Positions 25,102 through 33,812 of a DNA stretch of 64,000 nucleotides are shown here, piece by piece (the first letter of the stretch is position 1; each line of letters starts with the position of its first letter). Position numbers and translations under genes: made by a program. The stretch spans positions 1 through 64,000 of the forward strand of contig CATYIV010000001.1 of NCBI GenBank assembly GCA_958407465.1. The letters run 5' to 3'. The DNA is from an uncultured Collinsella sp. (GTDB taxonomy: Bacteria > Actinomycetota > Coriobacteriia > Coriobacteriales > Coriobacteriaceae). The notes beneath the pieces are model-generated. The model made no database searches, was not told where the DNA came from, and worked only from the letters and a program-made list of their open reading frames with translations.

Positions 25102-26106
25102 CTAACGTAACATATGCGCGACCAGCTCGGCGCGTGTGCCGATGCCAAGCTTTGCGTATACGCCGGATAGGCGGTTTTTGACGGTGCCCGGCGATACTCC
25201 CATATGGCGTGCGATTTCGGCGTTGGTCCACCCACGACAGGCGAGCATGGCCATGGTGAATTCCGTGGTCGTTAGATCGTCGGCAACGTCCTCGCCCGAA
25301 TCGGGGTTGTGGATGCGCCGCCAGCCGTAGCTGAAGCGGTACGTGATCTCGATGATGCGCGCGAAGTCGTCAGGGTATTGCGTTTTTAGGCATGCCTCGA
25401 TAAGCCCCTGTAAAAGGCCGTGATGCTCGCCAATGAGCTCAATAAGGCCGTCGGGACGCGCAATGTTCCAAGCAACTCCGAAGTGCGTTTTTGCGGCGTC
25501 GATGTCCTTGAGGCTCATGCATGCCATGGAAGCTGCCAAGTGCAGGAACAGCTCCGAGATGGGATAACTTCCCTGTTTCATGATCAGGGCGTTTTCCGCC
25601 ATGCCCAGGCTGCGGCCATATTCGCCGCGCAGGTACAGGGCATGCGCCATCACGTAGCTGGCGAACAGGCGCAGGCCTTCGGGCAGATGCGCCGCAAGCG
25701 GATAAAACTCTTCGGCGGAATACGGGGAAGGCAAGTGCAGCAGGACACTCGCGGCCGAGGCGAACAGGATATGCGTGGCGTGGACGGCGGGCGACTCCTC
25801 GTCAGCCGGCGTATCGAGGATGCCAGCAAGGCACCGGCGGGCGTCGGCGATACGGTTGAGCGACAGGCTGGCGTATCCGCAGATAAAGCATGCGGAATAG
25901 CACAGCGCGGGATCGGTGGCGTCAAGATAGGGGCGCGCCGTCTTGGCAGCGAGGGCGGCCTGTCCGCGAAAGTACAGCGCTTCTGCCGTGGCGATGGTGC
26001 GTGAATCGGGGTCGGAAATGCCTGCAACCGCAGCGTCAATCTGCCCCGGCACAAAGGCGGTGCACATCAACGGCATGGGAACGCATGGGTAGCCATCGCA
26101 GTCCAT
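25102..26106 (-). CDS. LuxR-family regulator with TPR-like sensor region
   Basis: Transcription factor of 334 residues. The N-terminal ~260 residues are helical repeats with TPR character (SYPISELFLHLAASMACMSL), and the C-terminus is a LuxR helix-turn-helix (LTTTEFTMAMLACRGWTNAE, then IARHMGVSPGTVKNRLSGVY). No P-loop is seen, so it is not a full MalT/LAL type. The ATG at 26106 has GGGAGATGGAAG upstream. It is on the same strand as the surface protein gene 155 bases downstream and probably regulates it. Many such regulators occur near surface or respiratory genes in Coriobacteriia. Confidence 0.85.
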   Translation of the reverse strand: MDCDGYPCVPMPLMCTAFVPGQIDAAVAGISDPDSRTIATAEALYFRGQAALAAKTARPYLDATDPALCYSACFICGYASLSLNRIADARRCLAGILDTPADEESPAVHATHILFASAASVLLHLPSPYSAEEFYPLAAHLPEGLRLFASYVMAHALYLRGEYGRSLGMAENALIMKQGSYPISELFLHLAASMACMSLKDIDAAKTHFGVAWNIARPDGLIELIGEHHGLLQGLIEACLKTQYPDDFARIIEITYRFSYGWRRIHNPDSGEDVADDLTTTEFTMAMLACRGWTNAEIARHMGVSPGTVKNRLSGVYAKLGIGTRAELVAHMLR

Positions 26107-26173
26107 CTTCCATCTCCCAACAGCTGGCAACAATGCAGCAATTGTACTCCTGTTGCTCGGGACCCCTTTCGTT

Positions 26174-27325
26174 TTACTGTTCGGTTAACGCTGCGGATCG
26201 TTTTGGAAGGCTTACGAGCATGGTGGTCCCGTTCTCAGAACTTGCTTCGACCTCTACCGTGCCACCGTGAAGCGTTGCAATCTCCCAAACGAGCGCTAGT
26301 CCGAGTCCTGCACCGCCGTATGCCCTGCTGCGGGATTTGTCTAGACGAAAGAACGGCTGGAAGATGCTCTCACGGTACTGCTTGGGTATTCCCGGGCCCT
26401 GGTCCTCGACTCGCAGGAACACATGGCTGTCGTTGTCGCAGATGGAGACGTTGACAGTCGAGCCGGTGCGGCTGTAACGGATGGCATTTTCGACCAGGTT
26501 AAACACCAGCCGATAGAGGAGCGTGTCGCTCCCGATTACTAAAGCGTCTCCAGCACAATTGAGGGCTATGCCCTTATTTTCGGCAAGTGGCGCAAGGTCG
26601 GTGAGGACCTCTTCGGACAAAGGACCAAGTTCCACATCGTCCTCGCAAGGGACGCTGCGGAGCTCACTCATCTCAAGCAATACCTTGGCCATTCGAGACA
26701 TGCGCTCGGTTTGTTCTTGTAGCAGGCCGAGCAGCTCGGCTGTTTCGGGTTGCAAACCGGAGTGCTCGGAGATGAATAGTTCAATCTGTGCTTGCATAAG
26801 GGCGAGCGGGGTGCGCAGCTCGTGTGCGGCGTTGCCGGTAAACTGACGCTGTGCAGAGAATCCTTCGCCAAGACGAGTGATCATGTCGTTGAAAGAGGCG
26901 CTGCATCGTTGTAGCTCGGTGGGCACATCTTCATTGAGTCTGATTTCGCTTAGGTTGTCAGGCTGCACACGCTCAACCTGGGCTGCAAAAGCCCGTAGCG
27001 GTTTGAGTGCACGGCCGCTCACAAAGTATGCCAGCGCGCCGCCAAGGAGTGTGACTCCAGCCGTGATGTACCAGGCTGTCGTGCCAAAAGACTCCTGTGC
27101 GTCGTTTACGACGATCGTGACCCTGTCATCGGGGACCGCTTTCGTCGGGTCGAACGCCTGGGGCGAATCTTCGCCGGTTGCGTTAAAGGCCGAGATGTTA
27201 CTGCCGATGGCATCCATGTAGCGCATGCCCGTATAGCCGACCAGGCAGTTCGTCAGCACGCACGCCGCACACGTGAGCAGTGCCGTCATAATCGTTATGC
27301 GCCATTGCAGCGAAAGCCTTTTCAT
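26174..27325 (-). CDS. Sensor histidine kinase of the redox-module two-component system
   Basis: Membrane kinase of 383 residues: first helix (about 9-30), a short extracytoplasmic loop, second helix (about 84-103), HAMP linker, H-box AAHELRTPLALM with H168, N-box NLVENAIRY, G1 VEDQGPGIP, F-box FQPFFRLDKS and G2 GGAGLGLAL. The ATG overlaps the stop of the response regulator gene by four bases. Both genes are divergent from the CXXC peptide, polyferredoxin and TlpA genes, which they may regulate. Cys19, Cys22 and Cys27 in or near the first helix could sense redox state; that is speculation. Confidence 0.93.
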   Translation of the reverse strand: MKRLSLQWRITIMTALLTCAACVLTNCLVGYTGMRYMDAIGSNISAFNATGEDSPQAFDPTKAVPDDRVTIVVNDAQESFGTTAWYITAGVTLLGGALAYFVSGRALKPLRAFAAQVERVQPDNLSEIRLNEDVPTELQRCSASFNDMITRLGEGFSAQRQFTGNAAHELRTPLALMQAQIELFISEHSGLQPETAELLGLLQEQTERMSRMAKVLLEMSELRSVPCEDDVELGPLSEEVLTDLAPLAENKGIALNCAGDALVIGSDTLLYRLVFNLVENAIRYSRTGSTVNVSICDNDSHVFLRVEDQGPGIPKQYRESIFQPFFRLDKSRSRAYGGAGLGLALVWEIATLHGGTVEVEASSENGTTMLVSLPKRSAALTEQ

Positions 27326-27996
27326 TCGTTATCCTCCATAACGTAGCCCTCTCCAATCCGATTGCGAATCGGGTCGTATCCCAAAGCGCTGCGCAACTTT
27401 TTTCGGAGCGACGAAATATGAACGCGGGTTGCGTTGCTAAAGTTGTTCACGCTGCTATCCCAAACGTGCTCGATAAGCTCCTCTTGGCTTACCGGTCGCC
27501 CCTGATTAAGCATCAGGTATTCCAAGATTCCCGTTTCCTTGCGCGTAAGAGATAAAGCCTCGCTGTCCACGGAAGCGATGCGCGCCTTGGTGTCAAAGCT
27601 GAGCTTTCCGCAGGTTAAAACTACGTCGCTTTGTGTAAAGCGTCTTAGGGTAAGGCTGCGAATCCTTGCCGCAAGCTCGTCCAGATGAAACGGCTTGGTG
27701 AGGTAATCGTTGGCGCCGGCATCGAGTCCGGCGACTTTATCTGATACTTCGCCACGTGCGGACAGAATCAGTACCTTAGTCTCGCAGTCAGTTTTCCTAA
27801 GTTCCCTGAGTACGGTCATGCCGTCGATGCGGGGAAGGTTGAGGTCGAGTACCACGAGGTCGAAGGCCTCAACGTCCAGTAGGTCGAGCGCCTCCTGTCC
27901 GTCGTGACAGCAGTCGACACTGTACGCCAAGTTCCGCAAGCTGCGCGCGATTGCATCGCACAGTGCTCGTTCGTCTTCGACGATCAAAATTCGCAT
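27322..27996 (-). CDS. OmpR-family response regulator
   Basis: Regulator of 224 residues: receiver domain with the acidic pair in MRILIVEDERA, phospho-acceptor Asp in DLVVLDLNLPRIDG and Lys in TKPFHLDELAAR, then a winged helix (LTRKETGILEYLML to RTRIGEG-like end). The ATG at 27996 is supported by AAGGAGA; the frame extends six codons upstream with no ribosome site. It is co-transcribed with the kinase gene and lies opposite the redox operon, with a 90-base shared upstream region. Confidence 0.93.
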   Translation of the reverse strand: MRILIVEDERALCDAIARSLRNLAYSVDCCHDGQEALDLLDVEAFDLVVLDLNLPRIDGMTVLRELRKTDCETKVLILSARGEVSDKVAGLDAGANDYLTKPFHLDELAARIRSLTLRRFTQSDVVLTCGKLSFDTKARIASVDSEALSLTRKETGILEYLMLNQGRPVSQEELIEHVWDSSVNNFSNATRVHISSLRKKLRSALGYDPIRNRIGEGYVMEDNE

Positions 27997-28086
27997 AACA
28001 GTCTCCTTGCACATTCCAAATCGCGCTTAACACGGATTTTATAGTCGGTATGGTCCAATGGTCGCGTAACGAAAGGAGTGGTCAGG

Positions 28087-28233
28087 TTGTTCAAAGCGGT
28101 AAAACCCGTGGTACAGGTCGCTTTGTTGATCGTCGGAATTGCCATGGTGTGCTTTGGCGTTATGCGTGGCGAGGCGGATGCCGTGCTGGCCAAAGCGATT
28201 AGGCTGTGCTTGGAGTGTATCGGAATTGGATAA
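28087..28233 (+). CDS. CD1871A-family CXXC membrane peptide
   Basis: A 48-residue peptide, shorter than gene finders usually accept. It starts at a TTG preceded by AAAGGAG and reads one membrane helix (VVQVALLIVGIAMVCFGVMRG) followed by AVLAKAIRLCLECIGIG. The C-terminal CLECIGIG matches the CXXC motif of the CD1871A family, small membrane peptides that occur with a 4Fe-4S membrane protein and a thioredoxin-like lipoprotein. Its stop overlaps the next gene by 8 bases. Likely role: thiol-disulfide shuttle between membrane polyferredoxin and TlpA; inferred from context. Confidence 0.75.
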   Translation: MFKAVKPVVQVALLIVGIAMVCFGVMRGEADAVLAKAIRLCLECIGIG

Positions 28234-29128
28234 AAGAGAAAACACTGCGTCGCATGTTTTGGCTCGATTTCGCGGATTCATTCAGGCGGCGGCGACGCTC
28301 GTCACCAACATTCACCTGCCAAACTTTGCCAAAGGCGGCATCTATCAGGGCGCGGGAAAAACAGTCTGCGTACCTGGACTTAATTGCTATTCGTGCCCCG
28401 CGGCATCGGGTGCGTGCCCCATCGGGTCGTTCCAGTCCGTGGTAGGTTCATCCAAGTTCAACTTTTCTTACTACGTTACCGGTACGCTCATTTTGCTCGG
28501 CGTGCTGCTGGGACGCTTTGTATGCGGCTTTCTGTGCCCGTTTGGCTGGCTGCAGGAGCTGCTGCACAAGATCCCCGGCAAAAAGCTTTCGACAAAAAGG
28601 CTCAAGGCGCTTACGTATATCAAATACGTTGTGCTGCTGTTTGCTGTGGTATTGCTGCCTGTGCTGGTGGTCAACGACCTGGGGATGGGGGATCCATTCT
28701 TTTGCAAGTACGTCTGTCCGCAGGGCGTGCTCGAGGGTGCCATTCCGCTGGCCATTGCCAACGCCGGCATTCGATCTGCGCTGGGGCAGCTCTTTACTCG
28801 GAAACTTGCCGTTCTCATTGCCTTGGTAGTGCTGAGCGTTTTGTTCTACCGCCCCTTCTGCAAATGGATTTGCCCGCTCGGCGCATTCTATGCGCTCATG
28901 AATAGGGTGTCCCTACTGGGGATTCGGGTTGACGCGTGCAAATGCGTCTCGTGCGGCAAGTGCTCAAAGGTTTGTCAGATGGACGTTGATGTGGTCCGCG
29001 CGCCCAATCATGCCGAATGCATCCGGTGTGGAAAGTGCATTGGGGCCTGCCCTGTCGATGCCATCAGCTATCGCTATGGCCTGGATGTGTCGGCGGAAAA
29101 GCTTCCCTTGACCGCCGATAAAAAGTAA
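28226..29128 (+). CDS. Membrane polyferredoxin, NapH/CcdA-associated type (4Fe-4S binding)
   Basis: Protein of 300 residues with several membrane helices and many cysteines: CYSCPAASGACPIG, CGFLCPFGW, CKYVCPQG, CKWICPLG on the membrane part, then two classic ferredoxin motifs near the C-terminus, CKCVSCGKCSKVC and CIRCGKCIGACPVD. It resembles NapH/NosR-like electron carriers. The TTG at 28226 overlaps the stop of the CXXC peptide gene and gives the start MDKRENTASHV. It should move electrons from cytoplasmic donors across the membrane to the extracytoplasmic TlpA-like protein encoded next, providing reductant for disulfides outside the cell. Confidence 0.85.
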   Translation: MDKRENTASHVLARFRGFIQAAATLVTNIHLPNFAKGGIYQGAGKTVCVPGLNCYSCPAASGACPIGSFQSVVGSSKFNFSYYVTGTLILLGVLLGRFVCGFLCPFGWLQELLHKIPGKKLSTKRLKALTYIKYVVLLFAVVLLPVLVVNDLGMGDPFFCKYVCPQGVLEGAIPLAIANAGIRSALGQLFTRKLAVLIALVVLSVLFYRPFCKWICPLGAFYALMNRVSLLGIRVDACKCVSCGKCSKVCQMDVDVVRAPNHAECIRCGKCIGACPVDAISYRYGLDVSAEKLPLTADKK

Positions 29129-29157
29129 ACAAGCTTCGACAAAACGGAGGAATGACC

Positions 29158-30129
29158 ATGAAGCCTTCTAAGATTGCGGCCCTGTTTATGGTGCCAGTAT
29201 TGGCCTTGTGCCTTGTGGCGTGTTCGGCGCCCAGTGGCAATGCGAGCGAATCTGCGAGCTCCGATCCTAAGATCGCAGAACTCACTGCGCAGAAGCCGAC
29301 CAATGCCGATGAGGCCGCCGAGCTGTATACAAAACTCATGCAGAAGGAGAACGATATCTTTTCGAGTGATAACGCGCTGTGGGAAAAGGTATTCAATGCG
29401 GCAAATAAAGACTCGGCAATGATTGAGAACGGCAGCAATTACGGCGATTTCTTGCTCAAGACCATCGACGGCGCCAAGGATGAGTTCACGGCGGATGAGC
29501 TTAAGACGCTCAAGGCCGGTGCACAGCAGATCAAGGAGATCGAGGACAAGCTCGAGAGCTTGGAGAAGGAGTTCCCCGGCTGTGGAAGCACGCCGAGCTC
29601 AGGCGAGAGCGTCGACGCTTCGACCGCTGGCATGACGGCTGGTGCCAACGCTTCGAGCGAGGCGACGAAGTTCCCCAGCTTTACGGGCAAGGATCTGGAT
29701 GGCAACGACGTGAGCAGCGACGAGCTGTTCGCTAAGAACAAGGTCACCGTCATGAACTTCTGGTTCACCACTTGCAAGCCGTGCGTGGGCGAGCTGGGCG
29801 ATCTTGAGAAACTGAATCAGGAGCTTGCCAAGAAGGGCGGCCAGGTCGTGGGTGTCAATTCCTTTACACTCGATGGTAACAAGGGCGAGATTGCAGATGC
29901 CAAGGACGTGCTGAGTAAGAAGGGCGTGACATATAAGAACATCTGGTTCAAGTCGGATAGCGAGGCCGGTAAGTTCACGTCAAATTTGTTCTCGTTCCCG
30001 ACAACGTATGTCATCGATCAGAATGGCAACATCGTAGGGGAGCCCATCGTGGGAGCCATCAGCTCCGCCGAGCAGCGTGCAGCACTCAACAAACTTATCG
30101 ACCAGGCGATTGCGAATAGCGAGCAGTAG
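29158..30129 (+). CDS. TlpA-family thiol-disulfide reductase lipoprotein
   Basis: Lipoprotein of 323 residues. The signal peptide ends in the lipobox LVAC (C22), followed by a Ser/Ala-rich linker, a helical domain (about 38-140) and a thioredoxin fold of the TlpA/ResA type with active site CKPC (206-209) in NFWFTTCKPCVGEL and the cis-Pro region FSFPTTYVID. It acts outside the membrane as a reductase of protein disulfides or of a terminal acceptor. It is third in the operon with the CXXC peptide and the polyferredoxin and is followed by a strong terminator. The ATG at 29158 is chosen over the one at 29152 for ribosome-site spacing. Confidence 0.92.
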   Translation: MKPSKIAALFMVPVLALCLVACSAPSGNASESASSDPKIAELTAQKPTNADEAAELYTKLMQKENDIFSSDNALWEKVFNAANKDSAMIENGSNYGDFLLKTIDGAKDEFTADELKTLKAGAQQIKEIEDKLESLEKEFPGCGSTPSSGESVDASTAGMTAGANASSEATKFPSFTGKDLDGNDVSSDELFAKNKVTVMNFWFTTCKPCVGELGDLEKLNQELAKKGGQVVGVNSFTLDGNKGEIADAKDVLSKKGVTYKNIWFKSDSEAGKFTSNLFSFPTTYVIDQNGNIVGEPIVGAISSAEQRAALNKLIDQAIANSEQ

Positions 30130-30208
30130 AAGACGCGTAAAGCATGGCGAGGATCGTGTGTCGCTGTGCGAAGTAGTCCGCTACCTTTCAAGATAAGCTC
30201 CAGCATAT

Positions 30209-30236
30209 AGAGGTCCCGCTCGGGACCTCTTCTTTT
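30209..30236 (+). terminator. Intrinsic terminator after the TlpA gene
   Basis: GAGGTCCC and GGGACCTC with a GCTC loop form a perfect stem, followed by TTCTTTT. Confidence 0.9.
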
Positions 30237-30382
30237 GGGCACCGTCCTGCTCGTTTTTTGGCGCGGTTCGTTACATTCCTCACTGGCGCCGGCAAAAAAT
30301 GGGGATAGAGTAGGACAAACGCGTCGAATACGAACGGCGGAGGAGAGCGGGCAGGGTGCCTGCGCAGGAGAGGTTGCCGTCC

Positions 30383-33300
30383 ATGCTGGAGCTCAAAGGA
30401 ATTTGCAAAAGGTACGTTACGCAGTCGTTTACGCAGGTGGCGCTCAACAACGTAAGCCTGTCTTTTCGTGATAACGAGTTCGTGGCCATTCTGGGTCCCT
30501 CAGGCTCGGGCAAAACTACGATGCTCAACGTTATCGGCGGACTCGACCACTTTGACTCGGGCGACCTGCTGATCGACGGTATTTCGACCAAGGACTTTCA
30601 CGATCGCGATTGGGATGCCTACCGCAACAACCGCATCGGCTTTGTGTTCCAGAGCTATAACCTCATTCCGCATCAGACCATTTTGGAAAACGTTGAGCTG
30701 GCGCTGACGCTCACGGGCGTGGGGCATGCCGAGCGCCGCCAGCGTGCGCGCGAGGCGTTGGAGAAAGTCGGTCTGGGCGAGCACGTTAGCAAACGCCCGA
30801 GCCAGCTATCGGGCGGACAGATGCAGCGCGTGGCCATTGCCCGCGCCCTGATCAATGACCCTGAGATCGTCCTTGCCGACGAGCCGACTGGCGCTTTGGA
30901 TTCAACGACATCCGTGCAGGTTATGGATTTGCTCAAAGACGTTGCGCGCGACCGTCTGGTCATCATGGTCACGCACAATCCCGACCTGGCATACCAATAC
31001 GCCACGCGCATCGTCAACCTGGCGGACGGCAAGATCACCGACGATTCCGATCCTTTCGATGTCGCTGACGCCACGCGCCACGAGGCTAAGCCTACGCGCA
31101 AAACCTCGATGAGCTTTGTGACGGCGCTGGGGCTTTCTGCCCGAAACCTTATGACCAAGAAGGGCCGCACGGCCATGACTGCCTTTGCGGGCTCGATTGG
31201 CATTATCGGTATCGCGGCGATTCTGGCGCTGTCCAATGGCGTAAACGGCTACATCAAAAAGGTCGAGGAGGATACGCTCTCGAGCTACCCGCTCACCATT
31301 TCCAAGCAGGATTACGACCTGTCGTCCATGATGGGCGGGCAGGGAACTGCGGATGATGACTCGCCTGAAAATGTTGATTCGTCCGACGACAGTGCCGGCG
31401 GCAAGGCTAAGGGAACCGATAAGATTCCCGTGGTCACGGCCGTAAAGGATATGTTTGCGAGCGTTAAGTCCAACGACATGACGAGCTTTAAGGCATGGCT
31501 CGATGCCGGTGGCGATGGCATCGATAAAGAGGTTAACGCCATTCAGTACGGTTACGGTGTATCGCCGGTTGTCTATCGTGCCGGCAAGGGCGATGAGAAG
31601 CCTGTCCGGCTGGTGCCCAACGCCATGACCGAGGCCATGAGCGGAGGCGCGAGCTCGGCGGCAACGGTGGGCATGGAATCCATGGGAACCTCGGTCTTTA
31701 ACGAGATGATTGACGACCAGAGCCTGCTCGACAGCCAGTACGATGTCGTCGCCGGTCATTGGCCCACGTCTGCTAACGAAGCCGTAATGGTGCTTTCGAG
31801 CCGTGGAACGGTGGGCGACTACACGCTCTACAGCATCGGCGCGCTGGATATCAACGAGCTCAACGACCTGGTTAACAGCGCCATGACGGCTGACGGTAAG
31901 ATCGAAACGCCCGAGACCGGCGCCGACTTTACCTACGACGATGCGCTGTCCACGACGCTTAAGGTGCTGTCGCCGGCCGATGCCTATCGCAAAAACGAAG
32001 AGACCGGCATGTGGACCGACATGTCTGACGACGCCGACTTTATGACCGCCAAGGTTGCCGACGGTATTGACGTGCACATTGTGGGCGTGGTGCGACCTAA
32101 CGAGACGGCCAATGCGAGTGCGTTGTCTCCGGGCATTGCCTATACGCATGCGCTGACTCGCCAGCTTATGGAGCGCGCCGCCGATTCGCAGATTGTGCAG
32201 GAGCAACTCGACCACCCCGAGACGGATGTCTTTACGGGCAAAACCTTCGACGAACTGCAAGGCGAGGCCAAGCAAGGCGTGGATCTGGGCAGCATGTTCA
32301 GTGTGGACGAGGCAGCGCTCAAGAGCGCGTTTTCGTTCGATACATCTGCGCTCTCGGGTGCGGCCGGCGGTATGGACCTGTCGGGTCTTGACTTGTCCGG
32401 GCTGGACATTGACCTTTCGGACGTTGGCAAGGACGTCGACATCAGTGACATCATGGCCAAGGCGCCAACCCCAGATTTCTCGGGTATCTTTGACGGTCTG
32501 GAACTCACGCCCGAGCAAATGCAGCAGGTGGGAACGCTTGCCAACCAGCTGTTTGAGGGCTTTTTGCAGTCTGATCAGTTTAAGGCGCTGACACCCGATG
32601 ATCTTAAGGACGCGTCAAAGCTCTCTGCCGCATTCTCGACATATCTTGAGAATGATGCCGCAGCCCAACAATGCCTGGCTCAGCTCAAGGCACTCGGTGG
32701 CGATGCCCTGGCCGAGCGCCTGCAACAGGCGATGACCGACTATGTGCAAAAGCAGCTGGCTCCGTATCTGCAGCAGGCTATGGATCAGGTGATGAAGTCG
32801 ATCAGCGACCAGATTGCGGCGACGGTGTCAGCTCAGCTCAAGGCAGACACGGCTGGGCTTATGGACCAGATGGCGACGCAGATGTCTTCGAGTTTTGCCA
32901 ACCTAGCGAGCGCTATGCGTGTGGATGCGAGCGCCTTTGCCCGCGCCATCCATTTCAACATGGACGCCGAGGACCTGAGTTCGCTCATGATGAGTTATGC
33001 CAAGGCGTCGCAGCTCACCTACGACAACAATCTGACCACGCTGGGCTATGCGGATGAGGCAGACCCCATCTCGGTCAAGATTTTCCCGCGCGACTTTGAG
33101 GCCAAGGAGCGCGTACTCGACCATATCGATGCGTACAACAGGCAGGTCAAAGCCGCCGGCCACGACGAGCAGGCAATCTCGTACACCGACTACATGGGCA
33201 TCATCATGGGTTCGGTGACCGACATCGTGAACACCATCAGCTTGGTGCTCATCGCATTCGTGAGTATCAGCCTGGTGGTGAGCTCCATCATGATCGGCAT

Positions 33301-33637
33301 CATCACCTACATCAGCGTGCTGGAGCGCAAAAAGGAGATTGGCATTCTGCGCGCGATCGGCGCGTCGAAGCGTAACGTGGCAAACGTGTTCAACGCCGAG
33401 ACCTTTATCGAGGGCCTCATTGCCGGCGTCTTTGCCATTGTCGTCGTGGTGCTCGTGAGTTTCCCGGTCAATGCCTGGGCACTTGCGGTCAAACAGGTTC
33501 CCAACCTGATGAGCCTGCCCGTGCAGGATGCGCTGGTACTCATTGCAATTTCGGTGCTGCTAACGGTCGTCGCTGGCCTGCTGCCGGCCCGTAGCGCGTC
33601 CAGGAAGGATCCCGTGGAGGCCCTGCGCTCCGAATAA
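30383..33637 (+). CDS. MacB-like ABC exporter, ATPase-permease fusion
   Basis: One polypeptide of 1084 residues. The N-terminal ATPase (about 1-230) has Walker A GPSGSGKT (38-45), signature [15 protein letters not shown], Walker [13 protein letters not shown] and the switch His in [10 protein letters not shown] first membrane helix (about 270) leads to an extracytoplasmic domain of more than 600 residues with a Met/Asp/Ser-rich loop, a short near-repeat [16 protein letters not shown] and long Gln-rich helices. The C-terminus holds three FtsX-like helices, including [19 protein letters not shown]. It acts as a mechanotransmission pump for peptides or lipids. AGGAGAGG precedes the ATG; a farther upstream ATG-like start is less likely. 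No partner gene is nearby. Confidence 0.9.
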   Translation: MLELKGICKRYVTQSFTQVALNNVSLSFRDNEFVAILGPSGSGKTTMLNVIGGLDHFDSGDLLIDGISTKDFHDRDWDAYRNNRIGFVFQSYNLIPHQTILENVELALTLTGVGHAERRQRAREALEKVGLGEHVSKRPSQLSGGQMQRVAIARALINDPEIVLADEPTGALDSTTSVQVMDLLKDVARDRLVIMVTHNPDLAYQYATRIVNLADGKITDDSDPFDVADATRHEAKPTRKTSMSFVTALGLSARNLMTKKGRTAMTAFAGSIGIIGIAAILALSNGVNGYIKKVEEDTLSSYPLTISKQDYDLSSMMGGQGTADDDSPENVDSSDDSAGGKAKGTDKIPVVTAVKDMFASVKSNDMTSFKAWLDAGGDGIDKEVNAIQYGYGVSPVVYRAGKGDEKPVRLVPNAMTEAMSGGASSAATVGMESMGTSVFNEMIDDQSLLDSQYDVVAGHWPTSANEAVMVLSSRGTVGDYTLYSIGALDINELNDLVNSAMTADGKIETPETGADFTYDDALSTTLKVLSPADAYRKNEETGMWTDMSDDADFMTAKVADGIDVHIVGVVRPNETANASALSPGIAYTHALTRQLMERAADSQIVQEQLDHPETDVFTGKTFDELQGEAKQGVDLGSMFSVDEAALKSAFSFDTSALSGAAGGMDLSGLDLSGLDIDLSDVGKDVDISDIMAKAPTPDFSGIFDGLELTPEQMQQVGTLANQLFEGFLQSDQFKALTPDDLKDASKLSAAFSTYLENDAAAQQCLAQLKALGGDALAERLQQAMTDYVQKQLAPYLQQAMDQVMKSISDQIAATVSAQLKADTAGLMDQMATQMSSSFANLASAMRVDASAFARAIHFNMDAEDLSSLMMSYAKASQLTYDNNLTTLGYADEADPISVKIFPRDFEAKERVLDHIDAYNRQVKAAGHDEQAISYTDYMGIIMGSVTDIVNTISLVLIAFVSISLVVSSIMIGIITYISVLERKKEIGILRAIGASKRNVANVFNAETFIEGLIAGVFAIVVVVLVSFPVNAWALAVKQVPNLMSLPVQDALVLIAISVLLTVVAGLLPARSASRKDPVEALRSE

Positions 33638-33668
33638 TGTGACAAAGGGGCAGTCCCTTTGTCACATT
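33636..33668. repeat. Hairpin repeat family A, copy 1
   Basis: AATGTGACAAAGGG and its exact complement enclose five bases. It begins inside the stop codon of the ABC exporter gene. Related copies lie at 39823-39855 and 40135-40168. Confidence 0.85.
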
Positions 33669-33695
33669 GAGACCCTTGCGAAAACGGGGTCTAAT

Positions 33696-33705
33696 TACCG
33701 TTCGG
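33696..33705. promoter_or_regulatory. TetR box, distal site of the first MFS gene
   Basis: TACCGTTCGG here is the complement of CCGAACGGTA, the core found at 35943-35951 upstream of the deiminase gene. It lies about 33 bases before the -35 element of the MFS promoter. Confidence 0.5.
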
Positions 33706-33737
33706 CAGGTTAAGAACTCCCTCTCCCCGCTTAATGC

Positions 33738-33776
33738 TTGACGAAGAGTCCTCTGGTTTATATACCTATCGGTAGG
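33738..33776 (+). promoter_or_regulatory. Promoter of the first MFS gene with overlapping TetR box
   Basis: TTGACG (33738-33743) and TATACC (33761-33766) are separated by 17 bases. The dyad CCTATCGGTAGG (33765-33776) overlaps the -10 element and resembles the palindrome CTACCG-AA-CGGTAG at 35939-35952. A repressor bound here would block RNA polymerase. Confidence 0.6.
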
Positions 33777-33812
33777 CATATAGGATGTATTGCCGATAGA
33801 AATGGAGCAACC

